Source of the DNA: Przewalskia tangutica
Taxonomy: Eukaryota; Streptophyta; Magnoliopsida; Solanales; Solanaceae
DNA: 64,000 nucleotides
Assembly (NCBI GenBank): GCA_029844215.1
Contig: CM056726.1
Span: forward strand, 38,123,001-38,187,000
Direction: 5' to 3'
The notes below the pieces were generated by a model. That model was not told the DNA's origin. It did no database searches and saw nothing but the letters and a program-made list of their open reading frames with translations. Positions 32,616 through 45,800 of this stretch are shown one piece after another; position 1 is the first letter of the stretch, and each line of letters starts with the position of its first letter. Made by a program: the position numbers and the translations under genes.

Positions 32616-35600
32616 TGTTATACCCCGTATTTCCAGAGTATGTACGTAAGGACGTACGTAGAAAAGTTTGGGCTTTAAAGTGGCTTGGCCGAAAATTATT
32701 TGTTCACAACACCCGATTAGAGTCGTTTTTCGACGAAACGTTTTACATAACTTGCGAAGGGAAAATTCCGGCTATGTCATTTCTAATTTTTGCGGATTTT
32801 TCCGAGAGACGAAACGTGTTGGACCAACAAGAGGGCGCCACTTGGCACCCTCTCATTGGTGGAGTGTGGGCGGTAAAGGTGGCCGAAAGTGTGGCCATTT
32901 TTGTCAAGGGTTAGGTAGGATATTTGTGTGTTAGTTGGTTAAGGACACATGGGTGAATCTTGGCCCTACACTTGCTATGCACTTGGAATGATCTTGGCCA
33001 TTGGTTGGCCTCGCTTGTCCTATAAATACCCCCTTTGGAAGACTTGTTCATCCATTCCTAAACTTTCCTAAAGTCTTGAGAGCTTCCCACTGGAGTGGTT
33101 GTCTCGTCCTCCCTCGTGAGGCCCTCAGCCGAGAGCCCTTCCCCCAGCGAGTACCCCACAGTGGGAGTAGGTAGAATTATACACCCTTGTGGTGTTGTCT
33201 CGTATATATACCCCCTCTTGGTAGAAATACTCTCAAAAGTATTGTTATAATACCCAAATTACCTTAGCCGTATACCTTGTAGTATTCTAAGGTTATACTT
33301 ATCTGAAAAGCCTGAAATACTATTATACTTCCTTGATCCAAAACCAAACCACAGGAAAATCTCCATAGTTGGTTGGAGTATTAAGTAGAAGTTGGTTAGA
33401 ACTTCTAAGGGTTGTGTGGAGCGGGTCTGAGCGCAGATAGGAGCTAAACCTTGCTCAGGATCGACATTTAAACTCAGATAATTTTGGGCTTATCGAGGTA
33501 AACACTTTTGACCTTCTATTGTAATTGGAAATTACATGTTGTAGGAATGTATAGTTGAAGTCTACTATATATAGAACTGAACATAATTGTGCGGCAATGT
33601 CTTTTGACTTAAGCCTGAATTTAAAGAAGAGAACTGAACTGTAATTACATAGGACTGTATTACAGTAGACTTGTGTAGCATTACTGTGAAGTAGAATTGT
33701 ACACGTCCGGTTAGATGTATAAACCCCCCCTGGTTGGCTTGATAAGCGGCTCGATAGAGAGGAGAGATTTCTGCGGTTGCGGGGGAAGCTGCAATTTTCT
33801 GTAGAATGTTCTGATAAGATCTAGATGTTAATAAGCGCTTGTGGCCTTATAGGTTGAAGTACCATGCGTGGCGCGATCTACTGGCTTAAGGTGTAGCCGA
33901 CGGTTTGAGGTACTTGGGCGTTTTGCTATTAGTCGATAATCGTCGCGAGGTATGTGAACCTCTTCCTATCTCTTCTAGCATGATATGTGTGTAACTATGT
34001 AGTACGGTAGACGTCACGTGTTAAATGTATTTGATTGGTCTAAAACATAAAGTGTTATAACGGCTTTATGGGAAGTTGGTTATAATGACTTTATGTATGT
34101 AAGAAAATACTTGTGGTTTTTAAAAGGTAAGCGATTTGAACTATAAGCGGTTGGTTATGTGATAATAAAGAACTTGAAGTATTTCAAAGATTTTGAATCA
34201 TTTTGAAAGAAGAGTAATACTTGGTTTTGAAAACTTAAGAGTTATACTAGCTTTATGGGAAGTTAGGTATAACGCTTAAGAATGTTTCTTGATTTCGAAT
34301 CAGAATGTGTATCGACAAACCACTGCGGCGTTAATAAAAGGAAATGTTTTGACAGATTAAAACCAGTAGAAACTTCCATCTGCATAGAAGCTAAGATGAG
34401 ACAAAATGATATTTCCTAGATCATGGCTGCTGTAATAAGATTGTTATAAACAAGAATATCCTACTCACATATAAGGATTATGTTTTCTCAGATGGTTTAA
34501 AAGAGAATTATATTCTTAAATGAATAAGACTATGAACTACGAAACCTTTCTAAAATAAGAACCGTGAACATTTGAAATTAGGCAAACTTGGACGTTTGGA
34601 AAATAATGTTGTTACTTGATTTTACAAAGGTAAGTGTTTTGATTTACTTCAAAAGATAATCACTCTATTTTCATATACTACGGGTATTGTGTGACTTTTG
34701 TAAACGTAACGTATCTTTTAAAAGATAATGTATGAAGTACTTTGGGAATAGATACCCGATCTTGTTAATCATATATTAGAATGTACCTTGTGTGTATAAC
34801 ATGATTGTGTTGGTTTGTGATAGCCTTGAAATACTTTCTTGTTGATTTGATAAGTAAACATGCTAGGATGCTACGTGTGTTAGTATCTTGTGATGTTTTG
34901 TGTAAAGGGGTTTTCCTCATTGCGCTTAAAGTTGTTTGACTCTCACTAGTTATGTTGGTATTGTACCACTCGCCTTGACTTGTCTCCGAGGTTAAAGCGC
35001 CTCCGTCGGGGTAGACTCGGTGATGCAGGACCGTGATTCGAGAATACCTCATGCGGGTCGAGGATCCATGCGAACTACGGAGTTCCGAGTTAGTTTGCGG
35101 CCGCGTGGTCATGCGGTCTTTGTGGCTACGCGGTCGCGAGTCGGGGCGATCTTGGGAGTAGCTACCCTCGATCGAGGAATACCTCACGCGGGCCTATGAG
35201 GTTGGCCTATGCGGAGCTACGGAGAGTTCAGGGCTAGACGCGCATTTGATCTGCAGCGAGTGACGGCTTTGATCATGTGACGATGCAAACGATACCATGA
35301 TACGATTTATGACCCTATTAGTACCGCGGTGTTAGTAGTCGGTTATGCCTTCATTACTTACCCTGTCTTGCTTTATTAGGACACAGTGGGACACGTGTTC
35401 ATGTGTATTGCTTGGTGCTTTTATATCATAAAGCTGGCGGTGAGGAAGGTATTCCACGGGCATGATTTATGTTGTGGGCTTGAGACCCATAGTTACATTT
35501 GAGTGATGACTTTGAGGCGTGAGTCACGACTTGACATATTTGCTTATTTATTGTGAGCGTAGTTTGGTTATCATACATGTCTCTGCTTTATAGACTATTA

Positions 35601-36077
35601 TGATTTCATTTCTGATATTTTACATTTCACATACTTGGTACCTGTTGTACTGACCTCCTTCGGGGGGCTGCGTTCATGCCGTAGGTTGAGGTACACCAGT
35701 CGTTGATCCTAGTTCTTGGGGTCACAGTTCAGCGTATGGGAAGCTCCGTTTCTCCTGAGGCTTATCAGTGGTATAGTCCCCTGTCGTTGTAGGTATTTAC
35801 ATTCAGGGGTATGGCGGGGCCCTGTCCCGCCATTGTTGTCGTATCATTCTTAGAGGTCTGTAGTACTGTTGTGGGCAGAGTTGTAATGGGATGTAACTGT
35901 TCGGTTTTAAAATTGATTTATATATATGCCGAGAGGCCACTTTTCTTCAGATAAACATGTGTCTTCTTTACATTGTATCATGTATTGTGTTTTATGTTCC
36001 GCTGATTACTCTGATGTTGTATCACTAGGGTGCCCGGGGTAAGGCACCAGTCACGGGCCCGGGTTCGGGTCGTGACA
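32616..36077 (+). mobile_element. 5' LTR of the outer TR-GAG element, 3.46 kb
   Basis: TGTTATACC start, GTCGTGACA end, followed by a perfect primer-binding site. TATAAATA box at 33021-33028. Very similar to the LTR at 47048-50499 (only scattered differences in the first 300 bases), so this insertion is young. Contains no gene; small ORFs are incidental. Confidence 0.95.
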
Positions 36078-36081
36078 AAAG

Positions 36082-36093
36082 TGGTATCAGAGC
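36082..36093 (+). other. Primer-binding site of the outer TR-GAG element
   Basis: TGGTATCAGAGC, the full 12-base complement of the initiator tRNA-Met 3' end, five bases after the LTR. Confidence 0.9.
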
Positions 36094-36283
36094 AGTTAAT
36101 CCTCGGAAAGTGTCTACAAACCGTATCTAGTAGAGTCTTGATTATCGGTGTGTTGTGCACCACACCAATAATCAGGAGGCTATAGGATATTTAGGATTGG
36201 TTTCTATTCTTCTCACTCTGAGATCGTGCCTTAGAGCTGTGTTGTAAGTTGGACCCTCTAACGTATTTCTTTCCACTTGCTAT

Positions 36284-36970
36284 GCCTCGCGTGCAACGCC
36301 GGGCCCAGGAGCGCAAAGCGGCGAGGCTGCGAATAAATCTGAGGGTTCTGAGGCACGAGCCCAACCATCACCGAGTTAGGTGCTTCGTTCGGGAAGTTAT
36401 GCTCGTCACGGCCCAGCGAGTTTAGTACGGCGGCGGCGATTCCTCTGCGGCCATGATATATGAACCTTGGTTCCACGACTGAGACAGAGAATATAGATTG
36501 CAAAGCGACCACTGTTACTAGCTATGGATTTGGTTGCGGAGTGTATACCGATGTACTGCGAGTCTTGATGACTATCTAAGAGAGGTTGTACAAGAGTAAT
36601 TCTTGATTAGGCTTGAGCATGGCACGTATGCGGGCTTATGCGCGGCCGAAAGCGTAGAGATCGGCGGGTTAACGAAGGGCGAGAAGAGGGCGAGCGGAAG
36701 GTCCTTTGGTAACTTTCGAGGCGAGTCACCTCGCAAAGATATTAGATTATGCACATCCACCGGTGCGAAAAGGTCCTCCATGGGGTTGGGGCGTTGGTAT
36801 CGAGGAGTTGGTCGAGCTCGAGCTTCCGTTCACGGCTACACGTAGGTTCCGGCCCGGCCGATTGATGTTCCTCAGATTCGGTGTGTGAGGCGTCATCCCG
36901 GGGAATGTCGTCTTTTTAGTTGGTACTTGTTTTACCTGCGGCCGTCAGGGCCATGTGTCGAAAGGATGTC
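36284..36970 (+). pseudogene. gag, frame-shifted, with an intact CCHC zinc knuckle
   Basis: A basic start (MPRVQRRAQERKA) follows the primer-binding site. Frames shift repeatedly, but at 36928-36969 the plus strand reads CFTCGRQGHVSKGC, a complete CCHC knuckle (CX2CX4HX4C) preceded by a tyrosine/cysteine-containing segment as in Del/Tekay gag. The knuckle binds element RNA. It is the only intact functional motif seen in any TR-GAG copy here; copies 1 and 3 have lost it. Many frame breaks sit at CAG/CTG/CCG sites and may be consensus errors rather than mutations. Confidence 0.7.
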
Positions 36971-38175
36971 CTAGTAGGAGGACTTAGCCTTCAGGATTGG
37001 TGGGTAGTTCGTCATCCTCCCTTAGTTATGCGCCCTACGGGGCAGGTTTGATTAGAACGACTAAGGGGAGTGAAGCAGTAGATATAGATATATCCTTAAC
37101 CCTCTAGAGATCTGTATGTGTGATAAGATGGGTATATCATAAGTGTTATGTAATTGTAATTAGAAATCTTGGTTAGTTAACCAAGTAAGATTTGGGGGAT
37201 AGAGAAGGTGTGAGCCTTAGAGCTTTATACGTAGAGACCTTAGAGGAAAGGCCATCTCGAGTAAAGAAGTATTTTATGTTTGACCACTTTCCGGTGCATA
37301 GTGCCACGTAAGCTATGTTTGTGGGATAAGTCCCTGAGTAGTGTGGAATGAAATAGGGTAGTTGAGCTAAGAAGACCGCTAGGTTTTCGTAACGTGATTA
37401 GTGAGAGTTTTCCGGTTCAGGGAGCTAATGTCTTGCGCGTTGCCGGGTCGGGTTGAGGCCACGTTGCGGGTCAATCCGCGGCCTGTATGGTGGTGGGGCC
37501 GTTTGTGGTGGTCCGCTTTGTGTTAGGGTTATGAGGGTGTTAGGCCCAAGTTTAGTTAACCAGTCACGAGTTCTGGATGCGTTCACCGATGGTCGGGCGA
37601 TGAGGTCGGCCGTCTTATCTTTTAGTCCAAACCGTGTACTCGGTGGTATGTTGCGAGGCGTTATATCAGAAAGATTGTAAGGCTGCACGGGGTTCCTACC
37701 TTTACCTTATGACAGACAGTGGAGCCAGTTACTTGCTTTCTTTTCGGAAGTTTTACCGAGCGAGATTAGGAACTCAGTGAGTCTCGCAGTATCGTGTTCG
37801 CCTCGGGCGTGTGTGGATTTCGTGGGTATTGTAAGGATTGTTGTCTCTGTTGAGGAGTGTTTTAGTAGCTACCATTTCGGTGTTCGGATGTCGCTTTATG
37901 GCCTTGCGGCGGAAGTGTAAGTTCTTGGCCGATTGGTTTGATGTTAGCAAGGTTCGGATAGTTGGTTGAGCTTGTTCCAATGATGTGGATAAGGTGAGGC
38001 TTATCTAGAAGAGGTTTTGGCACTCGGAGAAATCGTGCGGATTATCGGCGACGCTTAGAGTTCGAGTTGGCCGGTCGGTCTTCTTGAAGTACCACCGGGT
38101 CAGGTGTGGCGAGTTTTGGAAAGCAGAGGAACTTAGCCAGTTACTTTGGGCCTGAGTTCATATGAGGATAGGCGA

Positions 38176-40509
38176 TGTCACGACCGAAGCGGGCGTGATG
38201 GTGCCTTACCACGAGCACCCTGGTGACACAACATCAGTAATCGGCGGAACATAAAACAACAACGTGAGATAACGAAATATAAAACAATAATCAGAAAACT
38301 TGCACACGGCGTATATATAACCATCAACTCTTTTACAAATGAACAGCTTAATCCTTTTTACCAACCACCTTGCAACAATTACTACATGACCTCTAAGAAT
38401 GATACGACCACAATGGCGGGACGGGGCCGCCAAACCCTGAATGCAAACACTTACTACGACGGGGACTATACCATGATAAGCCTCGAGAAAGCGGGCTTCC
38501 CAACGTGAAGCGTGACCACGAGATCAACGATCGGCGATGTACCTCAACTGCGGCGTGAGCGGCCAGAGGTCGATAACAGTAAATGCGTATGTGAAACTAA
38601 AATAAATCGTAAATGAAATCATAGTAGTCTATACAAGCGAGACATGTATGATAACCAAACTCTGATTCACCACAAATAGCGATCATGTCAAGTCGTGGAC
38701 TCACACTCAAGTCATCACTCGATTTAACAATGGGTCTCACGCCCACAACATCAATCGTGCGTGGAATACCTTCACCATGCAGCGGTTTATGATATCAAGC
38801 ACCGAGGAATACACGTGAACACGTGTCCACTGTGTCCTAATAAAGCTGTGCGAGGGTAAATGAAGGCATAGCCGACTACTAACACCAGCGGTACCAAGGT
38901 CATAAAGCGTATCATAAGATCTGTCTGATCATCACATGATCAAAGGCGGCCACTTGCCCGCGATATCTAATGTCGCGTCTAGTCACTCGAACTTCCGCAC
39001 TCGCGTAGGCCAATCTCATCGGCCCGCATGAGGTATTCCGCGTCGGTGCTACTCCGGCGTCGCCCGGACTTTCGAGTCGCGTAGCCACGCGACCGCGTGC
39101 CCATAAAGGGCATACTAACTCGAACTCTCGTAGCTCGCGATAGGCCCCGAGACCCGCGTAGGTATTCTCGAATCATGGTCCCGGGCGCACGAGTCTACCC
39201 GCGTCGGAGGCGACAACCCGGAATCATCTCAAGAGATGAATGCCACAATACTATCATAACGCGATAGTTAATAAGCGCAATCGAAACCCCTTACACAAAC
39301 ATCACAAGATACTAACACACGTAGCATCCTAACACGTTTACTTATCAAAGCAACAAGAAAGTATTACAAGGCTATCACAAACCAATACAATCAAGTTATT
39401 CCCACAAGGTACTTCTACTAACAAGTTCTGTCTATTCCCAAAGTACTTCACATTAAAATCTTAAAAAGATCTGTTTCTTTCACATAAGTCACACAATACC
39501 GTAGTATAAAATAGAGTGATCATCTTTTAAGAAAACCAAAACTCTTACCTTTGTAAAATCAAGTAACAACATTATTTTCCAAACGCCCAAGTTTGCCTAA
39601 TTTCAAATGTTCACGTTTCTTATTTTAGAAAGGTTTCGTAGTTCATAGTCTTATTCATTTAAGAATATAATTCTCTTTTAAACAATGAGAAACATAAGCC
39701 TTATATGTGAGTAGGATATTCTTGTTTATAACAATCTTATTACATGACCATGATCTAGGAAATATCATTTTGTCTCATCTTAGCTTCTATGCGGATGGAA
39801 GTTTCTACGGTTTTAATAATACTTAATTATTCCAATAGCACGGAAGTTTTCAACTTAGGCGACTTCACATTATCTAGCCATTTATGTCAAGTGAAAGCCA
39901 ACCAACGCCAAGATTACACATGTTAGTAGGCCAAGATTCACCCATGTGTACCTAGCCAACTTGCACACAAAATATCTACCAAAAATATCTCCCACTTGCC
40001 TTCCCAAATCGCCCCATGCCGCCACCTTGCATCTAACCCGAGGGTGCCACGTCGCCTCTCGCTGGTCCAAAATGTTCCGCCTCTAAAAATCCGCAAAAAT
40101 AAGAAAAGACATAGCCGGAATTTTCCCTCGCAGTTATGTAAAACGCTCAAAAAACGACTCTAACCTGCACGGCACAAATGCCATTCACAAGCTATGACAC
40201 GTGTCACCCTCCTATTGGCCCAAAATAAAACATCTTCCTAAAATATCCATAATGGCCAAAATCTCAAAACAAAGTGGACTACAGATATTTCTCGTGGCCC
40301 CACGTGACCATTTTCAAAATAAAATTCCATAATTCTCTAATATTCCAGAAGTCCGATACCAAATCTGGGAATCCAATTCCTTAATTCTAACCTTTTCTTC
40401 ACAAAACTCAAACTTTTCCGTGGAAAATATTTCGCTTCTTCCTTTCCAATCTTTCCAGATTCTCGCACGCACGCCCTCGCATACATACTCCTAGAACTAC
40501 GGTATAACA
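38176..40509 (-). mobile_element. 3' LTR of the inner, minus-strand TR-GAG element, internally deleted
   Basis: Plus-strand copy begins TGTCACGACC and ends GGTATAACA, the reversed LTR ends. It is 2.33 kb instead of 3.65 kb: about 1.3 kb corresponding to roughly 44510-45820 of the partner LTR is missing at a junction near 39830-39890. No gene. Confidence 0.9.
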
Positions 40510-40840
40510 TTCTCCTTAGAAACATTCGCCCCCAATGTTCCTTCTAAGTCTCAAAACAAACGCACGCCAACATATAGTCTTCACTACTATACTTACGAAA
40601 CAATTCGCCATACCCGCCACAAAACCTGCAAAACTTACATCTAAGTCCACGAGAAACACTTACATCACCACAAATACCTCTTGGGTCAAAATATACTTCC
40701 TTAGTCACCGATACCACTTTTTGTCACTTTGTCGCGAGCCTTGCTCCGACGACCCAACAAATGGGGGCCATGATCTCAGGATCTCGCCAACTCTACCACA
40801 TTCTCGACACGGCTTCGAACTCGGTTACTATCTCAACACT
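40510..40840 (-). mobile_element. 3' end of an inner interior, first copy
   Basis: Starts with the reversed polypurine tract next to the LTR and includes a primer-binding-site-like block at 40710-40727. It is a second copy of the segment at 41544-41860 and ends where a partial LTR begins. Confidence 0.75.
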
Positions 40841-41543
40841 TAGGCACTTTCAGTGAATGAATTAGTGTCAAAGTGGGCATTACAGTCAGAAAGCCAACCA
40901 ATGGCCAAGATTACACCAAGTGTTAGGCAAGTGTAGGGCCAAGATTCACCCACGTACCTAGCCAACTTGCACACAAAATATCTACCAAAAATATCTCCCA
41001 CTTGCTTTCCCAAATCGCCCGCGGCCGCCCACCTTGCCCACCAACGGCAGGTGCCAGTGTCGCCTCTCGTTGGTCCAAAATGTTCCGCCTCTGAAAATCC
41101 GCAAAAATAAGAAAAGACATAGCCGAATTTTCCCTCGCAAGTTATGAAAAACGTCATTTAAAAAACGACTTAACCAAAGGCCACAAGTGTTGTACAAATG
41201 CCATTCGAGCCATTACTCTAGGGGTGACACGTGTCACCCTCCTATCGCCCAAAATAAAACATCTTCCAAAATATCCATAATGGCCAAAATCTCAAACAAA
41301 GTGGCTCCACAAAACCAGAATTTCTCCTGGGCCCCACGTGACCATTTTCAAAATAAAATTCCATAATTTCTAATATTCCAGAAGTCCGAATACCAAACTG
41401 GGAATCCACCCCATTAACGAACCTTTTTCCTTCACAAAAACCTAACTTTTCCGTGGAAAATCGCTCTTTCTTCCTTTCCAATCTTTCGTCAGATTCTCGC
41501 ACGCACGCCCTCGCATACATACCCTAGAACTACGGGTATAACA
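40841..41543 (-). mobile_element. Extra partial LTR inside the inner element
   Basis: The first ~700 bases of an LTR (plus-strand copy ends GGGTATAACA at 41543) followed by an interior end, lacking everything beyond the TATA region. It matches 39890-40509 and 45820-46476. Its presence turns the inner element into LTR-interior-partial LTR-interior end-LTR, consistent with unequal recombination between two related copies or template switching. Confidence 0.8.
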
Positions 41544-42821
41544 TTCTCTCCTCCTTAGAAACATTCGTCCCGAATGTTCCTTCTAAGTCTCAAAACAAAC
41601 GTGCGCCAGTATAGTCTTCACTACTATACTTACGAGAACAATCCGCCATACCGGCCATGGAAACACTGCGCAAAACTTACATCTAAGTCCACGAGGAAAC
41701 ACTCTACATCACCACAAATACCTCTTCCCGGTCAAAATATACTTCCTTAGTCAACGATACCACTTTTGTCACTTTGTCGCGAGCCTTGCTGACGACCAAC
41801 AAATGGTAACGGGCTTGCATGATCCGGATCTCGTACACTCGAACTCTTACCACATTCTCGATAGCTTCAAAACTCGCCACACTCCGTCCGGTGGTACTTT
41901 CAAGAAGACCGACCGCACGAACTCTAAGCGCCGTCGACATCCGCACGATTCCTCCGAGCCGCGAACTTCTTCTAGACAAGCTTCACTATCCACAATCCGG
42001 AACAAGCTCAACTAACCATCTCGCCGCCAACATCGAACCAATCGACCGCAACTTGCATTTACTCGCTCTACAAGGCGCCAAGACATCCGAACACCGAAAT
42101 GGTAGCTTAAACACTTCAACCGAGACAACGATCCTCACAAACTACCGCCGAAATCAAAACATCGCCCGGCGAATGCGATACGTTTGAGACTCGCGAGTTC
42201 CTAGCCCTCTTCATTCGCCCTTGGTTAACCCGTCGATCTCGTTACGCTGCTGCGCATAAGCCCATACACGTGCCATGCTCAAGCCTAATCAAGGATTACT
42301 CTTGCACAACCTTCTTAGTAGTCATCAAGACTCGCGATACATCGGTATACTCTCTGGTAGCCAAATCCATAGCTAGTAACAAGGTTGTCTCTTGCAATCT
42401 ATATTCTCGGTCCCCGGTCGTGGAACTGAAGGTTCACATATCATGGCCGCAGTAGGAACTGCCGTCGCCATGCTTAAACTCTGCTGGGGCTAGTGACGTC
42501 GCAGAAACCCCGAATGAAGCACTACCCTAGGTAATGATTTGGCCTGCGCCTCGCCACCCTCCGAACTCTACTCGCAGCCTCCTGCCGCTTGCCCTCCCGG
42601 GCCCGGTTGCCCTACGCGAGGCATAACGATAAGAAATAATTTCGCCGAGGGTCCAACTTACAACACGCCTCTAAGGCACGATCTCGAGTGAGAAGAATAG
42701 AAACCAATCCTAAATATCCTATAGCCTCACGATTATTGGTGTGGTGCACAACACCCGATAATCAAGACTTCATCGATACGGCTCAGACACTTTCCGAGGA
42801 TTAATCGCCTGATACCACTTT
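41544..42821 (-). mobile_element. Interior of the inner TR-GAG element
   Basis: Minus-strand interior from the primer-binding site (complement near 42808-42818) to a reversed polypurine tract at 41544-41556. The gag start is at about 42620 on the minus strand (an MPRVGQP-like basic start); no frame stays open. The CCHC segment and about 1 kb around it are missing. A further deletion near 41868 joins two GAGTTTTGGA-type repeats that are both present in element 1 (about 1701 and 1904). Small ORFs such as 41704-41979 do not encode recognisable proteins. Confidence 0.8.
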
Positions 42822-45800
42822 TGTCACGACCAAATCGGGCCGTGATCGTGCCTTACCCCGCACCCTAGTGACACAACATCGAGTAATCACGAACATAAAA
42901 CAACAACATGAGATAACGAAATATAAAACAATAATCTGTGAAAACTTGTCTGGCATATATATAACCATCAACTCTTTTACAAATGAACAATTTAATCCTT
43001 TTACCAACCCCGCCACAACAAGATTACAGACCTCTAAGAATGATACGACCACAACGGCGGGACAGGCCCCGCCAAACCCCCGAATGCAAACACTTACTAC
43101 GCGGGACTATACCATCGATAAGCCTCGGAGAAACGGAGCTTCCCAAACGTGAATCGTGACCGAGAGCTAGGATCAACGATCGATGTACCTCAACTGCGGC
43201 ATGAACGCAGCCTCGGCGAGGTCGATAACAGTGACCGAGTATGTGAAACTAAAAATAAATCGTAAATGAAATCATAGTAGTCTATACCAAGCGGGAGACA
43301 TGTATGATAACCAAACTACGCCACCACAAATAGCGATCATGTCAAGTCGGGACTCACACCTCAAGTCATCACCAATTTAACAATGGGTCTCACGCCCACA
43401 ACATCAATCGTGCGTGGAATACCTTCCTCATCGCCAGCTTTATGATATACAAGCACCAAGGAATACACATGAACACCGTGTCCCACGCGTGTCCTAATAA
43501 AACTGCATGCAGGTAAGTACGAAGGCATAGCCGACTACTAACACCTACAGCAGTAACAAGGTCATAAATCGTATCATAAGATCTGCTAGGCATCACATGA
43601 TCAAAGCCGCCACTTGCGCGCGATCTAATGTGGCGTCTAGTCCTCGAACTTCCCGCAGCTCGCGTAGGCCAATCTCATCGCCCGCACGAGGTATTCCCGC
43701 ATCGAGGGTAGCTACTCCGGCATCGCCCCGACTTTCGAGTCCGCATGGTCACAAGCGACCGCATGCCCATAAAGGACGTACTAACTCGAACTCTCGTAGC
43801 TCGCATAGGCCCCGAGACCAGCATGAGGTATTCTCGAATCACGGTCCCGCATCGCTGAAGTCTACCCCGCGTCGGAGGCGACAACCCCGAATCATCTCAA
43901 GAGATGAATGCCACAATACTATCATAACGACCGATAGTTAATAAGCACAAGGGAAACCCCTTACACAAACATCACAAGATACTAACACACGTAGCATCCT
44001 AACACGTTTACTTATCAAAGCAACAAGAAAGTATTACAAGGCTATCACAAACCAATACAATCAAGTTATTCACACAAGGTACTTTCTACTAACAAGTTCA
44101 GTATCTATTCCCAAAGTACTTCACACATTAAAATCTTAAAAAGATCTGCTTTTTCACATAAGTCACACAATACCCGTAGTATAAAATAGAGTATCCCTTT
44201 TAAGAAAACCAAAACTCTTACCTTTGTAAAATCAAGTAACAACATTATTTTCCAAACGCCCAAGTTTGCCTAATTTCAAATGTTCACGTTTCTTATTTTA
44301 GAAAGGTTTCGTAGTTCATAGTCTTATTCATTTAAGAATATAATTCTTTTAAACAATCAGAAACATAAGCCTTATATGTGAGTAGGATATTCTTGTTTAT
44401 AACAATCTTATTACAAACCATGATCTAGAAATATCATTTTGTCTCATCTTAGCTTCTATGCAGATGGAAGTTTCTACCGGTTTTAATAATACTTAATTAT
44501 TCAAAACATTTCCTTTATTAACGCTGCAGTTGGTTTGTCGATACACATCCCGATTTCCAACATCGAAGAAACGTTCTTAAGCCGTTATACCTAACTTCCC
44601 ATAAAGCTAGTATAACTCTTAAGTTCTCAAACCAAGTATTACTTCTTTTCAAAACGATTTAAATCTTTTGAAATACTTCAAGTTCTTTATAATCACACAT
44701 CAAGCGATTATAAACAAATCATTTACCTTTTAAAACCACAAAGTGTTTTCTTATCTACATAAAGTCGTTATAACCAACTTCCCATAAAGCCGTTATAACA
44801 CTTTATGTTTTAAACCCATCGAATACATTTAGCACACGTGACGCTCACCGCTACATAGTTCACACATATCATGCTAGAAGAGATAGGAAGAGGTTCACAT
44901 ACCGCGACGATTATCGACTAATAGCAAAATGCTCGAGTACCTCAGCCGTCGGCTACTCCTTAGCCAGTAGAACGCGCCACACGTAGTACTTCAACCTATA
45001 AGGCCACAAGGCTCTTATTAACATCAAGATCTTATCGTAGAACATTCTACCGAAAATTCGACAAAGACTTCCCCGCAACGGCAGAAATCTCCTCCTCTAT
45101 CTGGCCGCCATCAAGCCAACCGTGGGTTATACATCTAACGAACGGTACAATTTTACTCCACAAGATTACTACACAAGTCTCATCAGTAATACACTATGTA
45201 AAACAGCAGTTGATTCTTGAGCTTAAGTCCAAGGACATTGCCACAAGCTATGTTCGATTATATATATATAGTATACTTTAACTATATTTTCCTACAACAT
45301 GTAATATCCAATTACAATAGGGGACAAGATATTTACCTCGCTAAGCCCATAATTATCCAAATATAAAGTCGATCCAGGCAATCGTTTAGCTCCAACTCAG
45401 CGCTCCAACCCGCTCTAAACCACCCTTAGAAGTTCTAACCAACTTCTTCACAATACTCCAACGGACATGGAGATTTTCCTAGGGTTTCGGTTTTGTAGTG
45501 ACGGAAGTATAATAGTATTTCTGGCTTTTCAGATAGGTATAACCTTAGAATACAACAAGGTATACGGCTAAGGTAATTTGGGCATTATAACAATACTTTG
45601 AGAGTATTTCTACCAAGAGGGGTATTATATGAAAACAAACTAGGCTGGGGGTACCCGGCCACACCACAAAGGAGGGGTGGCTACCTCGGCCTACCCCACT
45701 AGGGGACTCTCGCCAAGGGGGAGAGAGGCTCTCGGCAAGACACTACACTAAGGGAAGGAAGAAGCTTTCAAGACTTAGGCAATTTTGTGAATGAATTAGT

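Larger units (their letters stand above)
36078..38175 (+). mobile_element. Interior of the outer TR-GAG element, first part
   Basis: Contains the gag remnant (36284-36970) and about 1.2 kb of conserved but non-coding sequence (36975-38175). It is interrupted at 38176 by an opposite-strand element of the same family and resumes at 46477, so the full interior is about 2.7 kb without pol. ORFs such as 37425-37688 are not recognised proteins. Confidence 0.85.

Noticed and set aside
36603..36888. 60-80 codon ORFs in the TR-GAG interior
   Set aside because: They are out of register with the gag start and knuckle frames and are not conserved in the sister copies.
42868..43152. 94-codon ORF and similar ones in the LTRs at 5586-5842 and 38206-38433
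   Set aside because: They recur only because the LTR recurs; frames are broken differently in each copy and no domain is recognisable.
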